Assembly: GCF_009695765.1 (NCBI RefSeq) | Contig: NZ_VUNI01000024.1 | Coordinates: forward strand, 1 to 45,625 | DNA: 45,625 nt | Origin: Roseburia porci | GTDB taxonomy: Bacteria; Bacillota; Clostridia; Lachnospirales; Lachnospiraceae | Direction of reading: 5' to 3' | Shown here: piece after piece, positions 13,842 to 23,367 of the stretch | Position numbering within the stretch: the stretch's first letter is position 1 | How the letters are laid out: each line of letters starts with the position of its first letter | Position numbers and translations under genes: made by a program | The notes under the pieces: model-generated | Database searches by the model: none | Seen by the model: only the letters and a program-made list of their open reading frames with translations | What the model was told of the DNA's origin: nothing

Positions 13842-15473
13842 ATGAGAGAGGAAATGTTAGAACTTACCAGAAAAATGGTTGCAGTTCCAAGTATTAACAC
13901 AACATCGGGTGAGAAAGATATTGGAATTTTTATAGAAAATTATCTGAGAGAGATTCCATATTTCAAACAGCATCCAGAGCTGGTCGTGATTCAGACACTG
14001 AAAGATGACTGGCTGCAAAGAAGAAATGTATTTGCTTTGCTTCGTGGAGAAAAGGATGAGAATTCGAATACGATCATTTTTCATGGGCATACCGACACGG
14101 TCGGTGTTGAAGATTATGGACAGTTTCAGGAGGTTGCATTTGATACGGCTGCATTGGAAAAGGAACTGGCAAAGGTGGAACTTCCCAAGGAAGTGAGGGA
14201 AGATCTTGAATCCGGAGACTATCTGTTTGGAAGAGGCGCATGTGATATGAAAAGCGGAGATGCAGTATTCATGGTTCTTATCAAGCACATAGCAGATCAT
14301 GTAAAAGAACTTTCGGGAAATATTCTGCTCTCCCTGAATCCGGTAGAAGAAAACCTTCATACTGGAATCATCGAAGGAATAGAAACATTTGAGGTTCTAA
14401 AAAATAAATATGGATTAAATTACATACTTGCAATCAACAATGACTATACCTGTCCGATGTATCCAGGAGATACAAATCAGTATCTTTACACCGGTGTTGG
14501 CGGAAAACTACTTCCATGCTTTTACATTCAGGGAAGGGAGACACATGTCGGACAGTGTTTTGAGGGCTATGACCCGACAGCTGTGGCGGCCAGGCTGACA
14601 TCAGAGATCAGTTTTCATACGGAATTTTGTGACAGCTATGGTGGAGAGTATTCGCTTCCTCCGGTTGCGCTTAAACTCAAGGATCTGAAGGGCTGGTACA
14701 ATGTGCAGACAGCAAAAGAGGCTTTGGTTTATTTTAATTATTTCGTCCACAATGCCAGTACAAATGAAATTCTTTCAAAACTCAAAAAAACAGCTGAGAA
14801 AGCTGTTTCTGATACAATGAAGGATCTGAATCAGAATTATAAGGACTTTTGTGAACTTTCAGGAAAGGAATATGTCACGATTCCGAATGCATGGTCGGTG
14901 TTAACGTATGAAAAACTGTATCAGCTTGCCAGTGCAAATTGTAAAGAACTGGATGAGCTTCTTGCTACGATCACAGAAGAAGGTCTTCAGAAAAATGAGG
15001 ATAAGCGGGAACTGCCGATCCGGATGATCCGGATGATGCTTGAAAAGGCGGGGATTTATCATCCGGTCGTAGTGCTTTATTTTGCTGCTCCGTACTGTCC
15101 GCATAACACTTTAAAGAGCGAAGAAGTGCAGGATAAGCGTATTATGGATAAACTGCGGCAGATTACGGATGAAGTGGAGAAAGAAACAAAGGTACATTAT
15201 GAAATCTGCCAGTTTTTCCCGAGTCTTTCGGATAGCAGTTACCTTTGCATTGATGATCCACAGGAATCCACGGAAAGTCTGAAGAGGAATTTCCCACAGA
15301 TGGAACAGCTTTATCCGCTTCCATTTGAAAAGATGAGGGCGCTTGGAATCAAATCGGTGAATTTTGGTGTTCACGGAAAAGATGCGCATAAGTGGACGGA
15401 ACGTTTGTATATGCCGTACAGCTTTGAAGTTTTACCAAAGCTTATTATAAAAACATTGCAGAAATTCTTATAG
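13842..15473 (+). CDS. M20-family metallohydrolase, RocB-like
   Basis: This 543-aa cytosolic protein of the M20/'arginine utilization protein RocB' group has metal-ligand blocks FHGHTDTV (about residues 80-87), FGRGACDMKSGDA (Asp), and NPVEENLHTG (the Glu-Glu pair). VHGKDAHKWTERLY near the C-terminus supplies the last His. The M20 fold hydrolyses amide bonds of N-acyl or peptidyl amino acids. RocB proteins lie in arginine-degradation loci but their exact reaction is not established. ATG 13842 has AGGAGG 5 bp upstream. It is the first gene of the operon; the next starts 14 bp later. Confidence 0.9.
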   Translation: MREEMLELTRKMVAVPSINTTSGEKDIGIFIENYLREIPYFKQHPELVVIQTLKDDWLQRRNVFALLRGEKDENSNTIIFHGHTDTVGVEDYGQFQEVAFDTAALEKELAKVELPKEVREDLESGDYLFGRGACDMKSGDAVFMVLIKHIADHVKELSGNILLSLNPVEENLHTGIIEGIETFEVLKNKYGLNYILAINNDYTCPMYPGDTNQYLYTGVGGKLLPCFYIQGRETHVGQCFEGYDPTAVAARLTSEISFHTEFCDSYGGEYSLPPVALKLKDLKGWYNVQTAKEALVYFNYFVHNASTNEILSKLKKTAEKAVSDTMKDLNQNYKDFCELSGKEYVTIPNAWSVLTYEKLYQLASANCKELDELLATITEEGLQKNEDKRELPIRMIRMMLEKAGIYHPVVVLYFAAPYCPHNTLKSEEVQDKRIMDKLRQITDEVEKETKVHYEICQFFPSLSDSSYLCIDDPQESTESLKRNFPQMEQLYPLPFEKMRALGIKSVNFGVHGKDAHKWTERLYMPYSFEVLPKLIIKTLQKFL

Positions 15474-15487
15474 GAGGGAATGTGAAG

Positions 15488-16324
15488 ATGTTTGTAAAAG
15501 ATGGAACAAGTAAGTTAAAAAAAGTATTGGTTTCAAAGCCCCAGTTTTTAAAACCGGCACCGATCAATGAAATCGCAAAGCTCTGGAAGGATACTACGAT
15601 GGATGTGGATATCATGCTTCGTGAACATCAGGAATTTGTAGATGCGTATCATAAAGCCGGAATAGAAGTGGAGTTTTTAGAACCGGACGACAAAAGACCG
15701 AATTCCGTATTTGCCAGAGATTTTGGCGGATGCGTGAAAGAGGGATATATCATGGGACGTTTTAAGCTTGATATGCGTTACAAAGAACATGTAGATTACA
15801 AGCAGCGCATGGAAGAACTTGGAGTGCCAATGATTGGTGAAGTAAAGGAAGGACTTTTTGAAGGCGGTGACTTTATGTTCATGAACGAGCATTGGATTGC
15901 GGTTGGAATGGCAGATCGTACGAATGAGCAGGGATTGAATGAATTAAAAGCAATTTTAGAACCACTGGGATATGAAGTGACGGGAGTGCCTCTGAAAAGG
16001 GAATATCTTCACCTGGACATGTGTTTTAATCTGGTGGACGAACATCTGGCAGTTGCTTATCGGAATGGACTTCCAGAGCAGTTTCGAAAATTATTGACAA
16101 AGCGTGGAATTGAGATCATTGATGTGCCGGAAGAGGCAATTTCCCTTCATGGATGTAATCTTCAGGCTCTGGGCGGTCATCGCGTTTTGTCATTAAAGCG
16201 GAATGAAAAAGTAAACGAGCAGCTTGCGGCAAAAGGAATGGATGTGATCGAATTAAATATTACGGAAATCCTGAAAGCCGGAGGCGGACCGCACTGTATG
16301 ACGTTCCCTCTGCTTAGAGGCTGA
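15488..16324 (+). CDS. DDAH/arginine-deiminase-fold hydrolase
   Basis: This 278-aa cytosolic enzyme belongs to the guanidino-group-modifying superfamily. Key blocks are FARDFGG, LFEGGDFM, the catalytic His in LHLDMCFN, LHGCN and the nucleophile Cys270 in GGGPHCMTFP. Length and order agree with dimethylarginine dimethylaminohydrolase, which converts methylated arginines to citrulline plus methylamines. A related guanidino substrate, including arginine itself, is possible. ATG 15488 is preferred (AGGAGGG about 9 bp upstream); GTG 15482 is a 2-residue longer option. It is placed between a RocB-like hydrolase and an amino-acid transporter, which supports a role in using an arginine derivative. 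Confidence 0.88.
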   Translation: MFVKDGTSKLKKVLVSKPQFLKPAPINEIAKLWKDTTMDVDIMLREHQEFVDAYHKAGIEVEFLEPDDKRPNSVFARDFGGCVKEGYIMGRFKLDMRYKEHVDYKQRMEELGVPMIGEVKEGLFEGGDFMFMNEHWIAVGMADRTNEQGLNELKAILEPLGYEVTGVPLKREYLHLDMCFNLVDEHLAVAYRNGLPEQFRKLLTKRGIEIIDVPEEAISLHGCNLQALGGHRVLSLKRNEKVNEQLAAKGMDVIELNITEILKAGGGPHCMTFPLLRG

Positions 16325-16385
16325 TCGATTCATTACCTGATTGATGTAGAAACTAAGGGGAAATCTATAGAAAAAGGGTAAAAGA

Positions 16386-17760
16386 ATGAAAAAGAAAATT
16401 TGCGTATTGATTTTTATGGTGCTCTGTATATTTGCACTTGCCGGTTGTGGAAAATCCTCTGCAGGAACCAAAAAAGTAACTTCGGTGGATGAACTTTCCG
16501 GGGCAAAAATCGGAGTCCAGCTTGGAACGACAGCAGATATTTACGCTTCTGATTATGAAGGCGATGATGCTGGAACAACGGTAGAACGTTACAACAAAAT
16601 GGCAGATGCTGTTCAGGCATTGAAGCAGGATAAGATAGACTGTGTGATTATCGATGAACAACCCGCAATTGCAGTGACAAAAGATTCCGATGATTTAAAG
16701 ATTCTGGATGAGGAGTTTACTTCTGAGGATTATGCAATCTGTATTGCAAAAGGAAATGACCAGTTAAGAGAGAAGATCAACGGTGCACTTGCAGAATTGA
16801 AGGAGGATGGAACGATCGAACAGATCCTCTCGAATTACATTGGAGAGGATGCAGGAAAACATCCTTATGAGACACCACAGGGAACAACATATGATAATGG
16901 TACGCTGGTTGTCGCTACAAATGCAACGTTTCCACCTTATGAATAATACTACGACAATGAGAAAGTGACTGGCATTGATATTGACATTATCACTGCAATT
17001 GGAGACAGGCTTGGAATGAAGGCTGAGATTTCTGATATGGAATTTGATGCCATTATCAATTCGGTAAATTCAGGTAAGGCAGATGTTGGAATTGCCGGTA
17101 TGACGGTGACAGAAGACCGGCAGAAATCAATCGATTTTACAGATTCCTACACCACATCCAAACAGGTAATTATTGTAAAAAATAATGATCATGTGAATGG
17201 TTTGAATCTGGTTCAGAGATTTCAGAATAACTTCATCAAAGACAGCAGGTGGAAATACATAACAAAAGGTCTGAAAAATACGCTGATTATCGCAGTCTGC
17301 GCAGCTGCGCTTGGGGTAATTCTTGGATTTCTTACAGCGTTTGTCCGTGTTACACATGATAAAAATCACAGTCTTGGATTTTTAAACGCAATCTGTAAAT
17401 TATATCTGACGATTGTGCGTGGAACACCAATGATGATCCAGCTTCTGATTATGTATTATGTAATTTTTAAATCTGTCAATGTAGATAAGGTATTTGTTGC
17501 AATCATTGCGTTTGCAATCAATTCTGGAGCTTATGTTGCTGAAATTTTCCGAAGCGGAATGATGTCAGTAGACAATGGGCAGTTCGAAGCTGGACGAAGT
17601 CTTGGATTAAGCTACAGGATCACAATGCTTTTTATCGTTTTGCCTCAGGCTGTGAAAAATGTCCTTCCGGCTCTTTGCAATGAGTTCATAACACTTTTGA
17701 AGGAAACCTCAATTTGTGGATACATTGGACTTAATGATCTGACGCGAGGTGGAGACATTA
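16386..17760 (+). pseudogene. Amino-acid ABC transporter binding protein-permease fusion, disrupted
   Basis: The frame starts with a lipoprotein signal (FALAGC). It then encodes a type-3 solute-binding domain, the beginning of a second (LVVATNATFPPYE) and a TAA at 16944-16946. In the same frame it resumes with YYDNEKVTGIDIDIITAIG, the rest of the second binding domain, and a HisM-type permease (KGLKNTLIIAV...; EAA loop SLGLSYRITMLFIVLPQAVK). It ends abruptly after LTRGGDII at about 17760, where the sequence changes into the next gene's ATPase in another frame. About 40 permease residues, including the last helix, are gone. Both lesions would stop transport unless the two halves cooperate. Confidence 0.88.
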
Positions 17761-18480
17761 TTATTTGTAGAGGGTCTGACAAAAGCATATGGAGACCACG
17801 TAGTTCTGGACAATATTTCGACGGAAGTAAAAAGAGGAGAAGTCATCGCAATTATCGGACCTTCCGGTTGTGGAAAATCTACTTTTTTAAGAAGTCTGAA
17901 CCAGTTAGAAAAGATAACCTCCGGCTGCATTTTATTTGAGGGAGTAGATATCACTGGCAGCAGCGTAGATATCAATAATATTCGAAGAAAAATCGGCATG
18001 GTTTTTCAGCAGTTTAATCTTTTCCCACATATGACAATCAAAGAAAATATCATGTTCGCTCCGGTAAAATTAAAAGAAATGACCAGAGAAGAGGCCTCGA
18101 AGAAGGCAGAGGAACTGCTGAAAAGAGTCGGGCTTTCAGACAAAGCAGATGCTTACCCGGATATGCTTTCAGGTGGACAAAAACAAAGAATTGCAATTGC
18201 AAGAACACTTGCAATGAATCCGGATCTGATTCTGTTCGATGAGCCAACATCAGCGTTAGACCCCGAAATGGTTGGAGAAGTGCTGGCACTTATGAATGAA
18301 CTTGCACAAGAGGGAATGACGATGATTGTTGTGACTCATGAGATGGGATTTGCAAGAGAAGTGGCAAATCGTGTTATGTTTATTGATGAAAAGCACATAA
18401 AGGAGGAAGGAACACCAGAAGAAATCTTTGAAAATCCAAAGAGTCCGAGACTGAAGGAGTTTCTTTCCAAAGTGCTGTAA
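17749..18480 (+). CDS. Amino-acid ABC transporter ATPase (GlnQ-like), 5' end damaged
   Basis: About 243 codons encode a near-complete polar amino-acid ABC ATPase: Walker [10 protein letters not shown] (37-45), Q-loop [10 protein letters not shown], signature [12 protein letters not shown], Walker B LILFDEP and H-loop VVTHE. The native start seems lost in the deletion that fused it to the permease. The only upstream start, GTG 17749, lies in permease-derived sequence without a proper ribosome site. The core from [15 protein letters not shown] onward is intact. Translation may depend on ribosomes finishing the permease frame at about 17939. It would energise uptake of the operon substrate if still made. 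Confidence 0.8.
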   Translation: METLLFVEGLTKAYGDHVVLDNISTEVKRGEVIAIIGPSGCGKSTFLRSLNQLEKITSGCILFEGVDITGSSVDINNIRRKIGMVFQQFNLFPHMTIKENIMFAPVKLKEMTREEASKKAEELLKRVGLSDKADAYPDMLSGGQKQRIAIARTLAMNPDLILFDEPTSALDPEMVGEVLALMNELAQEGMTMIVVTHEMGFAREVANRVMFIDEKHIKEEGTPEEIFENPKSPRLKEFLSKVL

Positions 18481-18505
18481 ATAGAAAAAGAAAGAGGAAG
18501 AAAGA

Positions 18506-19606
18506 ATGAGTATATTTTTAGTAGATGAATACAAGGATATGGAGCCATATGTTCCAGGAGAGCAGCCAAAGGATAAGCCATATATTAAACTGAACGCAAA
18601 TGAGACATCCATGCCTCCTTCACCAAAGGTTTTTGAGGCAATCTCGAAAAGTGAAATCTGGAATATGAGCTACTATTCAGATCCGCATTGCCATGAATTC
18701 CGCCGTGCTGTTGCGGAGATATATCATGTAAAAGAAGAAGAGGTATTTGTCGGAAACGGGGCTGATGAAGTATTAAGCTTTGTACTCATGAGTTTCTTCC
18801 GCCGGGGAATGAAAATATATTTTCCGGACATTACGTATGGATTTTACCGGACCTATGCGAAAACATATGGTCTGGATATGGAAGAGATTCCCGTAAAAGA
18901 CGATTTTTCAATCGATATTAATGACTATATGGAGCTTGATGGGGATATTATTTTTGCAAATCCAAATAATCCGACTGGACTTACCATTCCAACAGCAGAT
19001 ATTGAACGTCTTGTAAAGAGAAATCCAAATCGCATGGTTATCGTAGATGAGGCATATGCTGACTATTCTGGTGAGACATGTCTTCCGCTTGCAGTGAAAT
19101 ACCCGAACCTGGTAGTTGTACGGACTTTTTCTAAATCCCGTAATATGGCGGGTGCACATATTGGATTTGCGGTTTCCAGCAGGGATATCATTGAGGATAT
19201 GAACAAAATTAAATTTTCTTTTAATCCATTTAATTTAAATTCCGTAACTATGGCTGCAGGAATTGCTGCTGTAAAAGATGTTGATTATTTGCATAACTGT
19301 GTTACAAGAATTGTAAAAAACAGGGAGAATTTCCAAAAAGAACTGGAGAGCATTGGATTCCATGTAATCCCTTCCAAGGCAAATTTTGTATTCTGCTATC
19401 ATGATGCAATAGATTCTGGCATTCTCTGTGAAAAACTCAAGGAAGAAGGAATATTGACAAGGCATTTTGCAGATGAAAAACTGACAAAATATTTGAGAAT
19501 CACAATCGGAACAGAACAGGAAATGGATGTTGTGTTGATTGCAATTCGGGAAATTTTAGATGAAGTCCGGCAAAAACAAAGCGTGAAGGAAAAGAAGGCG
19601 TGTTAA
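18506..19606 (+). CDS. Class I/II PLP aminotransferase, HisC-like
   Basis: This 366-aa cytosolic fold-type I aminotransferase shows LNANETSMPPSP (N-terminal arm as in HisC), GNGADEVL (phosphate binding), ANPNNPTG (151-157), VDEAYADY and the PLP Lys210 in FSKSRNMAGAHIG. A C-terminal LRITIGT Arg binds the substrate carboxylate. HisC relatives accept histidinol phosphate or various amino acids. No other histidine genes are here, so it more likely deaminates the amino acid released in this operon. GAGGAAG precedes the ATG. The next gene begins one base after its stop. Confidence 0.9.
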   Translation: MSIFLVDEYKDMEPYVPGEQPKDKPYIKLNANETSMPPSPKVFEAISKSEIWNMSYYSDPHCHEFRRAVAEIYHVKEEEVFVGNGADEVLSFVLMSFFRRGMKIYFPDITYGFYRTYAKTYGLDMEEIPVKDDFSIDINDYMELDGDIIFANPNNPTGLTIPTADIERLVKRNPNRMVIVDEAYADYSGETCLPLAVKYPNLVVVRTFSKSRNMAGAHIGFAVSSRDIIEDMNKIKFSFNPFNLNSVTMAAGIAAVKDVDYLHNCVTRIVKNRENFQKELESIGFHVIPSKANFVFCYHDAIDSGILCEKLKEEGILTRHFADEKLTKYLRITIGTEQEMDVVLIAIREILDEVRQKQSVKEKKAC

Positions 19607-19607
19607 G

Positions 19608-20627
19608 ATGAGAGAAGGCAGACGGATAAAAAAAGTTTTGATCTGTGACTATGTAAGTGCAATGGAGAAGGATTATGAACCTACGATGCAGAGTGTCCGG
19701 AAAGCATATGGAAAAGACGTGGAATTTGAGATCTGTGCCTATGAGAATGACAAACAGCTGATCCAGAAGCTGCAGGGCAAAGATGGCCTGATTACTGGAT
19801 TCCTTGAAATCGGAGAGACGATACTGGCACAGACACCGGAGCTTCAATGTATTTCGGTCAGTGGAATTGGGTATTCCAATATGGAACTGGAAGCTGCAAA
19901 AAAATATGGTGTGACGGTTTGCCATATCCGGGAATATTGCACGGAAGAGGTCGCAGAGCATACGTTTTCACTGATTGGGGCGTTGAACCGTAATTTGAAG
20001 TTTTATGACACACAAATTGATCATGCACACGAATGGAAGTATCATACGATTGCCGGAGGCAGGAATTTATGCAGTCAGACACTTGCGGTTTTTGGTTTTG
20101 GCAGAATCGGAAAACGAGTTGCGCAGATCGCTCATGCATATGGAATGAAAGTGATTGCAGTTGATCCTTATACAATTGGGAATGCCCAGGCAGTTGAGCA
20201 GGCGGAAGCTCTCGACGTCAAATTGGTATCAGCAGAGGCTGCTTTCAGACAGGCTGATATTATCACCAATCATATGAATCTTACGGACAAGAACTACCAT
20301 TTTTTCAATAAAGAGGCATTCGCCCAAATGGAAAGAACTCCGATCTTTGTCAATGTTGGTAGAGGAGGAAGTGTCGAGGAAGCTGCACTTGTAAAGGCAC
20401 TGGACGAGGGAAAAATCCGGGCAGCAGGGCTTGATGTTCTGGAAGCGGAGGAACCGGATCTTGTTCATTGTGGACTCTTAAACCGCAATAATGTTATCAT
20501 TACGCCGCATTGCGCATTTTACAGCGCAGAATCGATTGAGAAACTTCAGGTGGTCAGTGGTGCAAATATGGGATATCAACTGGCAGGAGAGCCGGAACGG
20601 ATCGATGAAGTTGTAAAATTAGGATAA
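19608..20627 (+). CDS. D-isomer 2-hydroxyacid dehydrogenase
   Basis: This 339-aa cytosolic NAD(P)-dependent enzyme reduces a 2-oxo acid to a D-2-hydroxy acid or the reverse. The Rossmann motif is GFGRIG (163-168). The catalytic residues are Arg252 (NVGRGGS), Glu282 (DVLEAEEP) and His301 (TPHCAFYS). The start is only one base after the aminotransferase stop, so the two are likely translationally coupled. The pairing suggests the oxo acid made by the aminotransferase is reduced here, regenerating NAD+, as in reductive amino-acid fermentation. The substrate is not determinable from sequence. Confidence 0.9.
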   Translation: MREGRRIKKVLICDYVSAMEKDYEPTMQSVRKAYGKDVEFEICAYENDKQLIQKLQGKDGLITGFLEIGETILAQTPELQCISVSGIGYSNMELEAAKKYGVTVCHIREYCTEEVAEHTFSLIGALNRNLKFYDTQIDHAHEWKYHTIAGGRNLCSQTLAVFGFGRIGKRVAQIAHAYGMKVIAVDPYTIGNAQAVEQAEALDVKLVSAEAAFRQADIITNHMNLTDKNYHFFNKEAFAQMERTPIFVNVGRGGSVEEAALVKALDEGKIRAAGLDVLEAEEPDLVHCGLLNRNNVIITPHCAFYSAESIEKLQVVSGANMGYQLAGEPERIDEVVKLG

Positions 20628-20646
20628 TAGTTGGAGAAGACAGAAA

Positions 20647-21573
20647 GTGGATCTTGTATTAGAATTAACCATTAAAATTATGATTCTGGCAGCAATTGGA
20701 TTCGCAGCAGCAAAGGCAGGGATTATCGATGACACCGGTAAGGAAAAACTGTCTTCTTTGCTTGTAAACCTTTTGCTTCCGGTCAGTATGATCGCCTCAT
20801 CACAACAGCCTTTTGGAATGGAGCATTTAAAAGGTGCAGGCAGTATTGTCTGTATCGCTCTGATCTACTATTTTCTGGCATTTGCCATTGGAATTGCTGT
20901 TGGCAGACTGACAAAGATGAATGTAGACCGGACGGCAATGTTTACTCTTTTAATCACATTTGCCAATACCGGATTTATTGGAATGCCGTTGCTGGGACAG
21001 GTAATCGGCGAGACAGGAACTTTTTATGGAGCAATTTATAACAGTGTATTTGATGTTCTCTATTTTTCGGTTGGAATATATGTGCTTCAGGGGAAAGAGA
21101 AGGGGCGTATTGATGGCAGGAGCAGTTTGAGTAATCTAATGATCTGGATTGCAGTAATTACTGTTTTTTTGTATGTTCTTCCATGGCGTTTTCCTACTGT
21201 CATAACGGATTCCTTAGCGATTCTTGGGGATTGTATGATGCCGGTCTCTATGCTGATCATTGGTGCTGAAATTGCAGGGATGAAAGTAAAAAGAGTACTC
21301 ACTGACCGTGCATCTTATGGGGTCAGCTTATTTCGTATGTTTCTTTGTCCTACGATCACATTTTGGGTTATGAAGCTTTTACAAGTGGAAGTTGAAGTAG
21401 CAGCTACAGCAGTTATTTTATGTGCCATGCCATCCGCTTCTCTTAATGTTATTATGGGACAGAAATATAAAAATAATGCAGAATTTGCAGCTGCCGCAGT
21501 TATGCAGAATACAATGATTATGATTGGGACGCTGCCATTTTTTACATTCCTATGTGAAAATCTGCTGTCATGA
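20647..21573 (+). CDS. AEC-family transporter (auxin efflux carrier/malate permease type)
   Basis: This 308-aa integral membrane protein has about ten hydrophobic segments. It carries typical family signatures: LLVNLLLPVSMIAS near the N-terminus, TFANTGFIGMPLLGQ, and C-terminal CAMPSASLNVIMGQKY. AEC proteins carry organic anions such as malate or lactate and other small molecules. The GTG start at 20647 follows TTGGAGAAG. As the last gene of the operon, beside the hydroxyacid dehydrogenase, it is a plausible exporter of the hydroxy acid; this is inference. Confidence 0.88.
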   Translation: MDLVLELTIKIMILAAIGFAAAKAGIIDDTGKEKLSSLLVNLLLPVSMIASSQQPFGMEHLKGAGSIVCIALIYYFLAFAIGIAVGRLTKMNVDRTAMFTLLITFANTGFIGMPLLGQVIGETGTFYGAIYNSVFDVLYFSVGIYVLQGKEKGRIDGRSSLSNLMIWIAVITVFLYVLPWRFPTVITDSLAILGDCMMPVSMLIIGAEIAGMKVKRVLTDRASYGVSLFRMFLCPTITFWVMKLLQVEVEVAATAVILCAMPSASLNVIMGQKYKNNAEFAAAAVMQNTMIMIGTLPFFTFLCENLLS

Positions 21574-21670
21574 TATTGTGTGACAAAGTATACCGTCTTA
21601 CCGCTCATGGACTGACACCGGAAGCCGGAGAAAAAGAATAATTTTTCGCAGAAAAATTGTTCACAAAATT

Positions 21671-21701
21671 GCCTTGTGAAAGTTTAACACTTTTACAAGG
21701 C
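21671..21701 (+). terminator. Hairpin after the AEC gene
   Basis: GCCTTGTGAAAGT (21671-21683) pairs with ACTTTTACAAGGC (21689-21701), with one G-U and a 5-nt loop. There is no clear T-run, so it may be a weak terminator or an RNA-processing structure. Confidence 0.55.
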
Positions 21702-21801
21702 AGTGTGAGTAAAGTACCACTTCTAAAGAATGAAAATTATGCATATTATACAAAAGAAGTGCATATATTTTATGGATTAGTGTAGAAAACACAAAAACCT
21801 A

Positions 21802-21831
21802 TTGCGAAACTTAACGAAAATATACTATAAT
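21802..21831 (+). promoter_or_regulatory. Promoter of the sugar ABC transporter operon
   Basis: -35 TTGCGA (21802-21807), an 18-bp spacer and a perfect -10 TATAAT (21826-21831). The predicted start near 21838 coincides with the operator repeats. Confidence 0.7.
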
Positions 21832-21840
21832 TCAACTTGT

Positions 21841-21876
21841 GAAAACGTTACCGCAAACATTACCGAAAACGTTCGA
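21841..21876 (+). promoter_or_regulatory. LacI-type operator cluster, three 12-bp-phased repeats
   Basis: GAAAACGTTACC (21841), GCAAACATTACC (21853) and GAAAACGTTCGA (21865) recur at exactly 12-bp steps. The first and third contain the palindrome AACGTT typical of LacI/CcpA half-site centres. The cluster covers the transcription start, so a bound repressor would block initiation. The likely binder is the LacI-family protein encoded at 25167. Confidence 0.7.
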
Positions 21877-21913
21877 GTGTTTGCAAAAATCAAATCCTTT
21901 AGGAGGGGTTAAA

Positions 21914-23284
21914 ATGAAAAAGAAATTAGTAACAGTATTACTTGCAGCATCTATGCTGGCAACCATGCTTGCAGGATGCGGATCAGGAAATGGGGGAAGC
22001 GGTGACAAGAAGGCAGATGGTTCTGTATACATGCTGAACTTTAAGCCGGAAACCGACCAGGCATGGCAGGATCTTGCAGCAACTTATACGGAACAGACGG
22101 GGGTTCCTGTTACGGTAGTTACAGCAGCAGACGGTCAGTATAAGACACAGCTTCAGTCAGAACTTGCAAAGAAAGAAGCACCAACCATTTTCAATATCGG
22201 AAGCACTGCAGACTGCGCAGAGTATGACAAATACATCTACGATCTGAAAGACAGCGATATTTACAAACATCTGAATGACAAATCACTGGCACTGGAATAT
22301 GATGGCAAAATTGCTTCTGTAGCAAACTGCTATGAGTGCTATGGAATTATTTATAACAAGGCAATTCTTGAGAATTATTGCAAGAATTATCCGGATGCGG
22401 TTATCAAATCCGTAGATGACATCAAAGATCTGGATACATTAGAAAAAGTTGCAACTGACATTAATACGAATGTGGATGCGATCAATGAAGCATGCGGAAC
22501 AAAACTGTTAGAGGCATTTGCTTCATCCGGACTGGATGATGGATCAAGCTGGCGTTTCTCCGGACATCTTGCAGGTATTGAACTTTACTATGAATTCAAA
22601 GATGCAGGCTGTGATCTGACAGCAGGTCAGGATACCATCGAAGGTACATACATGGATAACTATAAGAGAGTATGGGATATGTACACCAACACATCTGGCG
22701 CAGACAAATCCACACTGGATTCCGGAAGCTTAAATGCTGAGGCTGAGCTTGGTATGGAAGAAGCTGTATTCTATCAGAATGGTGACTGGGAATATTCCGC
22801 ATTCGCTGACGGCAATGAGAACGGTTATACAGTAGCACAGGATGATCTGTCCATGATGCCGATCTACTTTGGTGTGGATGATGAGAATGAAGGTCTTGCA
22901 GTTGGTACAGAAAACCACTGGACCGTAAATGCCCAGGCAGATCAGAAAGACATCGATGCAACACTGGAGTTCTTAAACTGGGTAGTTACAAGTGATGAGG
23001 GACGTGATGCAATCACCAATAAAATGGGACTTTCAGCTCCATTCGATACCTTTACCGGTGATTATGCATCTAAGAATGCATTTGCAGCAGTAGCATCTGA
23101 TCTTGCTTCGGAAGGAAAAACATCCGTTGCATGGTCCTTTAATGCAACACCTTCTGTTGATGACTGGAGAGCAGATTTCGTAGCAGCTCTTACCGAGTAC
23201 ACAGAGAGAGATGGTTCATGGGATGATGTTTCCAAGACATTTGTTGATCAGTGGTCATACTACTGGAAACTTTCCAATGAATAA
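21914..23284 (+). CDS. Sugar ABC transporter substrate-binding lipoprotein (CUT1)
   Basis: This 456-aa exported lipoprotein has signal and lipobox LAGCG (Cys near residue 22), then a Gly/Ser linker and a two-lobed family 1 binding fold (MLNFKPETDQAWQDLAATYTEQTGV... TIFNIGSTAD... VFYQNGDWEYSAF... FLNWVVTSDEGRDAI). It captures an oligosaccharide or related sugar outside the membrane and delivers it to the two permeases downstream. ATG 21914 has AGGAGGGG upstream; earlier codons run into the operators. The sugar is unknown, since no glycoside hydrolase is adjacent. Confidence 0.93.
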   Translation: MKKKLVTVLLAASMLATMLAGCGSGNGGSGDKKADGSVYMLNFKPETDQAWQDLAATYTEQTGVPVTVVTAADGQYKTQLQSELAKKEAPTIFNIGSTADCAEYDKYIYDLKDSDIYKHLNDKSLALEYDGKIASVANCYECYGIIYNKAILENYCKNYPDAVIKSVDDIKDLDTLEKVATDINTNVDAINEACGTKLLEAFASSGLDDGSSWRFSGHLAGIELYYEFKDAGCDLTAGQDTIEGTYMDNYKRVWDMYTNTSGADKSTLDSGSLNAEAELGMEEAVFYQNGDWEYSAFADGNENGYTVAQDDLSMMPIYFGVDDENEGLAVGTENHWTVNAQADQKDIDATLEFLNWVVTSDEGRDAITNKMGLSAPFDTFTGDYASKNAFAAVASDLASEGKTSVAWSFNATPSVDDWRADFVAALTEYTERDGSWDDVSKTFVDQWSYYWKLSNE

Positions 23285-23312
23285 TATGGAGTAACTGCAG
23301 GGGTTATTTTCA

Positions 23313-23347
23313 GGGGTGAGTGGAACTTCACTCACCCCGTATTTTTA
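23313..23347 (+). terminator. Hairpin between binding protein and permease genes
   Basis: A perfect 10-bp stem pairs GGGGTGAGTG (23313-23322) with 23329-23338 around GAACTT. GTATTTTTA follows. It probably reduces read-through or protects the upstream mRNA, giving excess binding protein over permease. Confidence 0.75.
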
Positions 23348-23367
23348 GGAGAAGAAGGGTATTTGTT

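Noticed and set aside
21838-21853. Single CcpA cre site
   Set aside because: The sequence partly fits cre, but the exact 12-bp phasing of three copies and the LacI gene in the same operon favour a dedicated repressor.
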